Source: Sphingomonas sp. | GTDB taxonomy: Bacteria; Pseudomonadota; Alphaproteobacteria; Sphingomonadales; Sphingomonadaceae | Reading direction: 5' to 3' | DNA: 54,720 bases | Assembly: GCF_030145815.1 (NCBI RefSeq) | Contig: NZ_JAIXHL010000027.1 | Span: 1 to 54,720 of the forward strand | Part shown: piece by piece, positions 48,500 through 54,720 of the stretch | How the letters are laid out: each line of letters begins with the position of its first letter | How positions within the stretch are numbered: the stretch's first letter is position 1 | Notes under the pieces: generated by a model | What the model saw: the letters and a program-made list of their open reading frames with translations, nothing else | The model's database searches: none | What the model was told of the DNA's origin: nothing | Made by a program: the position numbers and the translations under genes

Positions 48500-49120
48500 A
48501 TGGAATCGGATGAGCAGCGGCGCGCATTGGCGCAGGCGGCGGCGGCGCGGGGGGCGTCGCTGGCGGAGCTGTCGCGGCTGATCGGGCGCAACGCGGCGTA
48601 TCTCCAGCAGTTCGTGACGCGCGGCAGCCCGCGGGTTCTGGCTGAGGGCGATCGGCGGCGGCTGGCGCGCTATCTGGGCTTGAGCGACGCGGCGCTGGGC
48701 GGGCCGCTGGTCGAGGGATTGGTGGCAGTGGCGCGGGTCGATGCCGGGGCGGCGGCGGGGCGCGGCCGGGTGGTCGAGAGCGAGCGGACAAGCCCGCTGC
48801 TGCTCGACCCGGCATTATTGCGGCGGCTGGGGGTGCGCGCGGACATGGCGTCGACGATCCGGGTGGAGGGCGCGTCGATGGAGCCGACCCTATGCGATGG
48901 CGACGAGATCCTGGTCGATGGTGCGCGGCGGGTGCCGGGGCCGCGCGCGGCGATCCATGTGTTCCGCCGCGACGGATTGCTGGCGGTCAAGCGGCTGCGC
49001 GTGATGGGCAGCGAGATCGAGCTGGCGAGCGACAATCCCGATTACGGGCGCGAGATCGTGCCCGCCCGCGCGATCGAGATCGTCGGCCGCGTGGTGTGGA
49101 TGCATCGCGCACTGGTGTAA
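48500..49120 (+). CDS. S24 family LexA/UmuD-like peptidase with HTH
   Basis: A 206-aa protein with an N-terminal helix-turn-helix (ASLAELSRLIGRNAAYLQQF) and a C-terminal S24 domain. The catalytic dyad is S126 (EGASMEPTL) and K164 (LLAVKRL). A self-cleavage Ala-Gly or Cys-Gly site is not obvious, so it may be a phage-repressor-like regulator that uses the fold, or cleave less typically. It lies directly downstream of an exact SOS box, suggesting induction on DNA damage. It is too divergent in the DNA-binding part to be the housekeeping LexA. Confidence 0.88.
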   Translation: MESDEQRRALAQAAAARGASLAELSRLIGRNAAYLQQFVTRGSPRVLAEGDRRRLARYLGLSDAALGGPLVEGLVAVARVDAGAAAGRGRVVESERTSPLLLDPALLRRLGVRADMASTIRVEGASMEPTLCDGDEILVDGARRVPGPRAAIHVFRRDGLLAVKRLRVMGSEIELASDNPDYGREIVPARAIEIVGRVVWMHRALV

Positions 49121-49130
49121 GCGCGCGGGT

Positions 49131-49916
49131 TCAGTCGTTTTCCCAGCGAAAGCGATAGAAGAGGCGGCTCTTGATCGGCTTGCCGTCCTTATCCTTGGCG
49201 GCGGAGAATTTGCCGCGCTGCTGGATCATCAGACAGGTCTGGGCATCGATCGTGGCCACGCCGCTGTCCTGTTCGACCACGCAGTCCTTGATCGCGCCCG
49301 TTTCGTCGATCAGCAGCGAAACGCTGGTTGCCCCTTCGCGCCCTTCGCGCATGGCCTGATCGGGATAATCGGCCGGCTTGACGAGTCGCACGGGCGAGAC
49401 AAGCGCGATAGGCCGGGTGACGATCCGTGCCTTCCCCGCTTCGTCCGCGTTCCACTCGGCGCGCAGGTCTTCGTTGCACTGGTTCATCGCGGTGATCGCC
49501 GCCGGGAAGCCCTGGGTCGAGACGGCCAGATTCAGCCCACGGCCCTTGATCGCCAGCATCGCGCCGCTGGCGACGCGGTCGAAATCGGCGCGCGGAATGT
49601 TGATCCAGAAGATCTCGGCGCCCGAGCCTTTTGGGGTGAACGCGAGCGCGGTGGTCTTCACGTCGCCGACCGTCACGTCGAAATGCGCTGGGCTTTGATA
49701 TGGCCCCTTGCGCGAGATCATCAGGCGGATGACGTCGCCGTTGATCGACGGTTTCAACCCGACGGTGACCGGCTTGCTCGCATCGCCATAGTTGCGCAGC
49801 GCGATGCAGTTGGTGTCGCCCCAGTCGACCGTCCATTTGCCGATGGCGGGGAGCGCGGGGCTTTGGGCGGGTGCGGCAGCGCCGGCTGCAGCGGCAAGCA
49901 TCAGTAAATCGAGCAT
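49131..49916 (-). CDS. Secreted protein with C-terminal TonB-like domain
   Basis: A 261-aa protein: short signal peptide (MLDLLMLAAAAGAAAPAQSP), a middle beta-rich domain (KWTVDWGDTNCIALRNYGD), and a C-terminal TonB_C-type domain (YPDQAMREGREGATSVSLLI; GAIKDCVVEQDSGVATID; FRWEND at the end). There is no transmembrane anchor and no proline-rich rod, so it is not a classical TonB; solitary TonB-C domains occur in many sphingomonad periplasmic proteins. The cysteine pair C-N-E-D / KDCVV may form a disulfide. Start at the ATG at 49916. Confidence 0.8.
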   Translation of the reverse strand: MLDLLMLAAAAGAAAPAQSPALPAIGKWTVDWGDTNCIALRNYGDASKPVTVGLKPSINGDVIRLMISRKGPYQSPAHFDVTVGDVKTTALAFTPKGSGAEIFWINIPRADFDRVASGAMLAIKGRGLNLAVSTQGFPAAITAMNQCNEDLRAEWNADEAGKARIVTRPIALVSPVRLVKPADYPDQAMREGREGATSVSLLIDETGAIKDCVVEQDSGVATIDAQTCLMIQQRGKFSAAKDKDGKPIKSRLFYRFRWEND

Positions 49917-49954
49917 TTTTACAGCGTTGCACGCCGTGCCGGCGCCCGCAAGTC

Positions 49955-50140
49955 TCAGCGGCTGGCGCGCACCCGGTCGATCAGTGCGACGATGATGAGC
50001 AGCGCGATGCCGATGCCGAGCCCGGCGAGGAAGCCGATCGAGGGCTGGCCCTGACGCACCCCGACGACGGTGCCGACGACCAGCGACAAAGCGAGGAGCG
50101 CGCCGCCGGCAATCGGGGCGGGTTTGGAGGAGCGGTTCAT
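49955..50140 (-). CDS. Small membrane protein, 61 aa, two helices
   Basis: Start at MNRSSKPAPIAGG (ATG at 50140, GGAGG-like GGAGGAGC upstream on the antisense side is not in position, so support is moderate). Two hydrophobic helices (GALLALSLVVGTVVGV and FLAGLGIGIALLIIVALI) joined by RQGQPSIG, ending in DRVRASR. It resembles small sphingomonad inner-membrane proteins of unknown role. It is upstream of the TonB-C gene on the same strand. Confidence 0.6.
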   Translation of the reverse strand: MNRSSKPAPIAGGALLALSLVVGTVVGVRQGQPSIGFLAGLGIGIALLIIVALIDRVRASR

Positions 50141-50318
50141 GCGCCCGCCATGCCACGTCCCGTGCCGGGACGCCACTGTCCCGTCGCGGCACGCGTGGCA
50201 CGCGCAAAACCCCTATGGTTTCCAGCAATTTACCCTCGCATCCCGCGGTGCGGTGCGATTCCGCGCAAGCTGGCACGCGCGGTGCGTGCAGGCGCGCGAG
50301 ACTGTGCAAGGATTATCG

Positions 50319-50531
50319 ATGTCGCCCATCCCCTATCTCGCCGACCGTGCCCATGTGTTCGACGCTGCGGACCTGATCCGCGCTTTCGGCGCCGATGCGG
50401 GGCTGGAGGCGGCGGCGCGCGCGGACAAGTTCCGCGACCTGGGCAACCACATCAATTTCTGCCGCTGGCGCCAGATCGAGCGGTTGATCGTGCTGATGAG
50501 CGTCAACCGCGCCGTGGGCACGGTCCATTGA
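50319..50531 (+). CDS. Hypothetical protein, 70 aa
   Basis: A small soluble, helical protein: MSPIPYLADRAHVFDAADLI, then ARADKFRDLGNHINFCRWRQ and LIVLMSVNRAVGTVH. AAGGA lies 6 nt before the ATG at 50319, a good site, whereas the longer upstream frame lacks one. The N-H-I-N-F-C-R-W-R-Q block looks conserved in sphingomonads, possibly binding a phosphate or nucleic acid, but this is from memory. It stands alone 73 bp before the permease gene. Confidence 0.65.
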   Translation: MSPIPYLADRAHVFDAADLIRAFGADAGLEAAARADKFRDLGNHINFCRWRQIERLIVLMSVNRAVGTVH

Positions 50532-50604
50532 GATAATGGTCGCCAACATGGCGAGGTGACGCAACCCGGTCGTTCCAGTCGCGTTATGTGCGGATGGGGG
50601 CCAG

Positions 50605-52377
50605 ATGACGTTACCGCAAATCCTGTCGATTGCCGTGCTCGTGGGCATGATGGCGCTCTTCCTGTGGGGGCGCTTTCGCTATGATGTGGTCGCGGTCATG
50701 GCGCTGCTGGCGGCAGTGGCGGCAGGCATTGTCGCGCCGGAGAATGCGTTTTCGGGCTTTTCCGACGACATCGTGATCATCGTCGGGTCGGCGCTGGTGC
50801 TGTCGGGCGCGGTGCAGCGGTCGGGCGTGATCGAGCAGCTGATGCGCCTGTTGCAGAAACGGGTGACGCGGGTGCGCTCGCAATTGCTGTTGCTGTCCGC
50901 CAGCGTTGGCTTCGGTTCGGCACTGGTCAAGAATATCGGCGCGCTGGCGATGATGATGCCGGCCGCGTTCCAGATGGCGAAGAAATCGAACAGCTCGCCC
51001 AGCGTGTTCCTGATGCCGATGGCGTTTGCCTCGCTGCTCGGCGGGCTGATCACGCTGATCGGCACCTCGCCCAACATCATCGTCAGCCGCGTGCGCGAGG
51101 AGATGACCGGGCAGCCGTTCGGCATGTTCGATTACGCGCCGGTCGGACTGGGGCTGACGCTGGTCGGGCTGATCTTCCTGCGCTTCGGCTATCGCCTGTT
51201 GCCGGCGGACCGCCGCGCCGCGCCGACGATGGGCGAAGCGCTCGACATCCATGACTATGCGACCGAGGCCAAGATCGTCGAGCAATCGGCGGCGAAGGAC
51301 GAGCGGGTGGCCGATTTCCTGGAGCGGCACGACCATGAGGTCGCGATCACCATGTTCCTGCGCAACGGCGTGCGCGCGACGCCGTGGCCCGATATGCTGC
51401 TGCGCGAGGGCGATATCCTGATCCTGGGCGGCACGCCGGACAGCCTGGAGCGGGCGATTGCGCGCGACCGGCTCGATTTCGTCGGCACCAGCGAAGCGCC
51501 CGAATCGGGCGAGGGCGATGAGATCGGGGTGATCGAGGCGGTGGTTGGGCCCGGATCCCCGCTGGTCGGCGGGACTGCGGGATCGCTGATGCTGCGCCAG
51601 CGCTATGGCATCAACCTGATCGCGGTATCGCGGCGGGGGGAGCGGATCGTGCGGCGCATGCCGAACGTAGTGTTCCGCGCGGGCGATGTAGTCGTGCTGC
51701 AGGGGCCGTTGGGCGCGCTTCCGGGGACATTGAACGAGCTGGGCGCGCTGCCGCTGGCCGAGCGCGAGCTGCGGCTGGGCAGCGTGCGCAAGGGGCTATT
51801 GCCGATTGCGGTGTTGGCGGTGGCGATGGCGGCGACCGCGACGGGCGCGGTGCCTGTGACGATCGCCTTCTTCGCGGCGGCGGCGGCGGTGGTCCTGCTC
51901 GGCGCGCTCCCGCTGCGCGAAGCCTATGACCATGTGGAGTGGCCGATCCTGATCATGCTCGGCGCGCTGATCCCGGTCAGTGACACGCTGCGCAGTACCG
52001 GTGTGACGGAGATCATCGGCACCTGGCTGTCGGCGACAGCGTCGGGCCTGCCGCCCTGGGGTGCCGTGGCGCTGATCATGGCGGCGGCGATGGCGGTGAC
52101 GCCGTTCCTCAACAATGCTGCGACGGTGCTGGTGATGGCGCCGATCGCCGCGACATTCGCGGGCGATCTGGGATTGCGGCCCGAGGCGTTCTTGATGGCG
52201 ACGGCGGTTGGCGCGGGGTGCGATTTCCTGACGCCGATCGGGCACCAGTGCAACACGCTGGTTATGGGGCCGGGCGGGTACCGGTTCAGCGACTATGCCC
52301 GGCTGGGGGCGCCGCTGTCGCTAATCGTGCTGGTGGTGGGCACGCCGCTGATCCTGTGGGTCTGGCCGGTCGCCTAG
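50605..52377 (+). CDS. SLC13-type permease with internal TrkA-C domains
   Basis: A 590-aa transporter: hydrophobic N-terminal half with SSPSVFLMPMAFASLLGGLI and GTSPNIIVS (the SNT motif region of the DASS family), a soluble central part of about 200 residues (VADFLERHDHEVAITMFLR; LREGDILILGGTPDSLE; IGVIEAVVGPGSPLVGGTAG) holding two TrkA-C/RCK-C-like domains, and a second membrane half with the repeat motif LNNAATVLVMAPIA and GAGCDFLTPIGHQCN. These carry divalent anions such as sulfate or dicarboxylates. A GGGGGCC site precedes the ATG at 50605. Confidence 0.92.
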   Translation: MTLPQILSIAVLVGMMALFLWGRFRYDVVAVMALLAAVAAGIVAPENAFSGFSDDIVIIVGSALVLSGAVQRSGVIEQLMRLLQKRVTRVRSQLLLLSASVGFGSALVKNIGALAMMMPAAFQMAKKSNSSPSVFLMPMAFASLLGGLITLIGTSPNIIVSRVREEMTGQPFGMFDYAPVGLGLTLVGLIFLRFGYRLLPADRRAAPTMGEALDIHDYATEAKIVEQSAAKDERVADFLERHDHEVAITMFLRNGVRATPWPDMLLREGDILILGGTPDSLERAIARDRLDFVGTSEAPESGEGDEIGVIEAVVGPGSPLVGGTAGSLMLRQRYGINLIAVSRRGERIVRRMPNVVFRAGDVVVLQGPLGALPGTLNELGALPLAERELRLGSVRKGLLPIAVLAVAMAATATGAVPVTIAFFAAAAAVVLLGALPLREAYDHVEWPILIMLGALIPVSDTLRSTGVTEIIGTWLSATASGLPPWGAVALIMAAAMAVTPFLNNAATVLVMAPIAATFAGDLGLRPEAFLMATAVGAGCDFLTPIGHQCNTLVMGPGGYRFSDYARLGAPLSLIVLVVGTPLILWVWPVA

Positions 52378-52433
52378 TTGCGCAGGCCGCGAGGCGTTCC
52401 TAGCTGTCCATTGAACCAACAAGAGGAGAGATC

Positions 52434-52802
52434 ATGCGTACCCCCGAAGCCGTTGCCGGAATGCTGTGCCCCGTGTGCAAGGTGGGCCTCCATATGAGCG
52501 ACCGGCAGGGGATCGAGATCGATTACTGCCCGCAATGCCGCGGCATTTGGCTCGATCGCGGCGAGCTCGACAAGATCATCGAGCGTAGCGGCGCCGGTGA
52601 GGCACCCGCCGCTCCGCAGGCTCCGCAGCCCCCGATGCCGCCCCAGCCGCCGATGCCGCCACAGGGTAGCCCGTGGCCACAGCCGGGCGGCGGTTATCCG
52701 CAGCAGCAAGGCTATGGCGGCGGTTACGGCCATCAGGGCCACGACCCGCGCTACTACAAGCAGAAGCGCAAGAAGAGCTTTCTGGAAGAGCTGTTCGACT
52801 GA
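52434..52802 (+). CDS. TFIIB-type zinc ribbon protein
   Basis: A 122-aa protein of the zf-TFIIB family. The single ribbon uses C12, C15 (LCPVCKVGL) and C32, C35 (YCPQCRGIWLDRGELDK), where the C-x-G-x-WLDRGEL segment is diagnostic. A proline- and glycine-rich tail (PPMPPQGSPWPQPGGGYPQQ) ends in a basic patch (RKKSFLEELFD). GAGGAGAG precedes the ATG at 52434. The family is widespread and its job is not established; zinc-bound protein-protein contact is likely. Confidence 0.92.
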   Translation: MRTPEAVAGMLCPVCKVGLHMSDRQGIEIDYCPQCRGIWLDRGELDKIIERSGAGEAPAAPQAPQPPMPPQPPMPPQGSPWPQPGGGYPQQQGYGGGYGHQGHDPRYYKQKRKKSFLEELFD

Positions 52803-52804
52803 TT

Positions 52805-52936
52805 AAATCCTCCCCGGAACGGGGAGGTGGCAGCGCGCAGCGCTGACGGAGGGGGCCCTCCTCGAAGCAATGCCCTTGCCTCGGGCCCCCTCCACCATCC
52901 TTCGGATGGTCCCCCTCCCCGTTCCGGGGAGGAGCT
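52805..52936. repeat. Composite palindromic repeat, copy 9
   Basis: About 132 bp between convergent stops at 52802 and 52942. Left arm AATCCTCCCCGGAACGGGGA and right arm CCCCGTTCCGGGGAGGAG, with GCGCGCAGCGC and CCACCATCCTTCGGATGG modules. It is closest to the copy at 23905-24036. Confidence 0.87.
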
Positions 52937-52941
52937 TTTAG

Positions 52942-54366
52942 TCACGCCAGCGCGCCGACCATTGCCTTCACTTCCATGAACTCCGCCAGCCCGTATTTGC
53001 CGTGCTCGCGGCCATTGCCGCTCTGCTTGTAGCCGCCGAAGGGGAGGTCGGGGTTGGGCTGGCCGCCATTGATATAGACCATGCCGGCGCGCAGGCGCGG
53101 TGCGACGCGCTTGACCGCTTCGGGGCTGCCGAACACCACCGCCGACAGGCCGTAATCGGTGTCGTTGGCGATGCGGACGGCGTCGTCCTCGCTGTCATAG
53201 GGGATAATCGTGACGACCGGGCCAAAGATCTCCTCGCGCGCGATCGTCATGTCGTTGCGCACGCCGGAGAAGAGGGTGGGCTTGACGAAATAGCCGGTGT
53301 CGATGCCGTCGGGACGGCCGGGGCCGCCGGTTTCCAGCGTCGCGCCTTCCTCCATCCCCTTGCGGATCAGTCCCTGAATCTTTTCCCACTGGGTCTTGTT
53401 GACGACCGGGCCGATATGGCGGCCCTCTTCGGACGGGTTGCCGCAGGTCGTCGCCTTCATCACATCGGCGGCGGCAGCGGCGGCTTCCTTCTCCAGCGCG
53501 GCGGGGACGAGCAGGCGGGCGGGGGCGATGCAGCTCTGGCCCGAATTGAGCAGGACGCTGAACAACGTGCCCTTCACCGCAGCCGCGACATCCGCGCCCT
53601 CCAGCATCAGCGAGGGCGACTTGCCGCCCAGTTCCTGATGCACGCGCTTGACCGTGTCGGCGGCATTCTTGGCGACCGCGATGCCGGCGCGGGTCGATCC
53701 GGTGAAGCTCACCATGTCGACGTCCTTGTGGCGCGACAGCGCGGTGCCGACGCCGGGGCCATCACCATTGACGAGGTTGAACACGCCGGCGGGCACGCCT
53801 GCCGCGTCCATCACCTCGGCAAAGATCGCGGCGCAGCTCGGCGCTTCCTCGCTGGGTTTGAGGATCATGGTGCAGCCTGCGGCGAGCGCTGGGGCGACCT
53901 TCGACACGATCTGGTTGAGCGGCCAGTTCCACGGCGTGATCATTGCGACGACGCCGATCGGTTCGTGGACGACCAGGCTGTTGCCGACCGCTTCCTCGAA
54001 CGCGAACTCCTTGAGTGCGCGGGCGGCGGACATCAGGTGGCCGATGCCGGATCCGACCTGCGCGGTCTTGGCAAGGCTGAGCGGCGCGCCCATCTCGGCG
54101 CTGATCGCCTGCGCCATGTCGTCCATGCGCGCCTTGTATTCGGCGATGACGCGTTCGATCAGCGCAAGGCGATCCTCGACGCTGGTGCGGCTGAAGCTTT
54201 CGAACGCGGCCTTGGCGGCGGCGACGGCCTTGTCGACATCGGCCTGCGACCCCAGAGTGATTTCGGTGGTGGCAGCTTCGGTTGCGGGATCGATCACTTC
54301 ATGGCGCGTGCCGCCCTCGCTTTCGACCCATTGGCCGCCGATATAGTGCTTGAGATAGCTGCGCAT
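52942..54366 (-). CDS. Aldehyde dehydrogenase (NAD(P)+), ALDH superfamily
   Basis: A 474-aa ALDH. The opening YIGGQWVES with a following DPATEAATTEI is typical. Catalytic cysteine in NSGQSCIAPARLLVP, general-base glutamate in ELGGKSPSLML, and TPWNWPLNQIVSKVAPAL plus FTGST are the NAD-binding landmarks; REEIFGPVVTIIPYD and PFGGYKQSGNGREHGKYGL close the pattern. It oxidises an unidentified aldehyde to the acid in the cytoplasm. It starts at MRSYLKHYIGG, divergent from the quinone oxidoreductase fragment. Confidence 0.95.
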   Translation of the reverse strand: MRSYLKHYIGGQWVESEGGTRHEVIDPATEAATTEITLGSQADVDKAVAAAKAAFESFSRTSVEDRLALIERVIAEYKARMDDMAQAISAEMGAPLSLAKTAQVGSGIGHLMSAARALKEFAFEEAVGNSLVVHEPIGVVAMITPWNWPLNQIVSKVAPALAAGCTMILKPSEEAPSCAAIFAEVMDAAGVPAGVFNLVNGDGPGVGTALSRHKDVDMVSFTGSTRAGIAVAKNAADTVKRVHQELGGKSPSLMLEGADVAAAVKGTLFSVLLNSGQSCIAPARLLVPAALEKEAAAAAADVMKATTCGNPSEEGRHIGPVVNKTQWEKIQGLIRKGMEEGATLETGGPGRPDGIDTGYFVKPTLFSGVRNDMTIAREEIFGPVVTIIPYDSEDDAVRIANDTDYGLSAVVFGSPEAVKRVAPRLRAGMVYINGGQPNPDLPFGGYKQSGNGREHGKYGLAEFMEVKAMVGALA

Positions 54367-54455
54367 CCTGGTCTCCGAAAAATTTGAGGTTCGGGTATGG
54401 AGGCTTATGTGGCGAGCGGGGGCATTGGTTGCAACCTGAAACTGGAGATGAGGCG

Positions 54456-54659
54456 ATGGTGCGGCAGGCAGCGATCCGGACGACCGGCGGGCCGGAGGTG
54501 ATCGAATGGGTCGCGGTCGATCTGCCCCCGCCCGGACCCGGCGAGGTGCGCGTGCGGCATGAAGCGGTCGGGCTGAACTTCATTGACACCTATCAGGCCG
54601 TTGACGTAGTCGCCTTTTCGGCGGCGGGGCTCAATGTTCGCCAGCAGAGGCGGCGATGA
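54456..54659 (+). pseudogene. 5' fragment of a quinone oxidoreductase, disrupted
   Basis: The first 47 codons match the start of NADPH:quinone oxidoreductases (MVRQAAIRTTGGPEVIEW; then PGPGEVRVRHEAVGLNFIDT), with GGAG upstream and divergent from the ALDH gene. After TYQ, at about 54597, the expected R-x-GLYPVPLP-x-GSE-x-AG sequence is missing and replaced by AVDVVAFSAAGLNVRQQRRR and a stop. The rest of the enzyme (about 280 residues) is absent from the window. The break is beside an unknown minus-strand gene end, so insertion of foreign DNA or an assembly join is likely. Confidence 0.75.
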
Positions 54660-54720
54660 GCAGGATGCCTGCTTGGCCTGCCGCCTGGCCGATGAAGGCA
54701 AAGAGCAGCGTGTTCTCGGT
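54631..54720 (-). CDS. C-terminal end of an unknown gene entering from the right edge
   Basis: A minus-strand open frame runs from the window edge to a TGA at 54631-54633, 29 residues: TENTLLFAFIGQAAGQAG, then ILLIAASAGEH. It is partly hydrophobic and does not match any family I know. It ends about 35 bp from the point where the quinone oxidoreductase loses homology, so it may belong to the inserted element. Too short for a firm call. Confidence 0.4.
   Translation of the reverse strand, partial: TENTLLFAFIGQAAGQAGILLIAASAGEH

Noticed and set aside
48500..49120. Housekeeping LexA repressor
   Set aside because: The N-terminal HTH and the linker do not match alphaproteobacterial LexA, and no obvious Ala-Gly cleavage site is present; kept as an S24 family peptidase.
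165..52936. CRISPR array formed by the recurring CCTCCCC repeats
   Set aside because: Copies are kilobases apart, palindromic throughout and variable in length; no regular spacers and no cas genes.
1..54720. tRNA or rRNA genes
   Set aside because: No T-loop GTTCGAxTC with matching acceptor stem and no rRNA-like conserved blocks were seen on either strand by eye; a tRNA search program could overturn this.

Overview
The window looks like chromosomal DNA of a high-GC sphingomonad (Sphingomonadales, Alphaproteobacteria). This rests on gene content: an exosortase A-type O-glycosylation ligase and matching glycosyltransferase, a TrcR/DUF1013 cell-cycle regulator, a GTA-type holin, large TonB-dependent receptors, an alphaproteobacterial GTTC-N7-GTTC SOS box, and many short palindromic intergenic repeats. 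No tRNA, rRNA, CRISPR array or recognisable transposase was seen.

Layout. 1-1309: a TacA/TacT toxin-antitoxin pair between two near-identical 74-bp direct repeats. 1348-3089: a lower-GC three-gene operon (TIGR04255-type protein plus two unknown partners, overlapping genes), the best candidate for an undescribed accessory system. 3373-11395: a duplicated-HTH protein, rlmJ, a chemoreceptor, purT, small envelope proteins and an EamA transporter. 11433-12046: a GIY-YIG nuclease gene bracketed by ~100-bp direct repeats made of palindromes. 12048-16130: class I fumarase, DUF2946 protein and a TonB receptor. 16303-20562: a secreted protein, hslU, hslV, and a holin/GH108 endolysin pair resembling gene-transfer-agent lysis genes. 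20844-23846: tlyA with a small partner, a 50-aa membrane protein and a HerA-like ATPase.

24037-37607 holds nine consecutive minus-strand genes: PhyH-type dioxygenase, LysR regulator, D-amino-acid dehydrogenase-like oxidoreductase, TonB receptor, periplasmic N-acyl-D-amino-acid deacylase-like enzyme, dicarboxylate/amino-acid symporter, two gamma-glutamyltransferases and a periplasmic dienelactone-hydrolase-like enzyme. Several junctions overlap (TGATG, ATGA), so the set probably works together: outer-membrane uptake, periplasmic trimming of acylated or gamma-glutamyl D-amino-acid compounds, import, then oxidation. Two members carry lesions in their signal-peptide coding regions: a likely 1-nt frameshift in the receptor and a palindromic repeat inside the deacylase.

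37684-41957: two small lipoproteins, trcR, a metallo-beta-lactamase-fold enzyme, a Tat-exported hydrolase and a GST. 42132-47854: the edge of an exosortase A-type exopolysaccharide locus, interrupted by a ~265-bp element of nested perfect inverted repeats. 47893-49120: divergent genes around an SOS box, including an S24 peptidase. 49131-54720: a TonB-C domain protein, SLC13 permease, TFIIB-type zinc-ribbon protein, aldehyde dehydrogenase, and a quinone oxidoreductase that loses homology after about 47 codons beside an unknown gene end.
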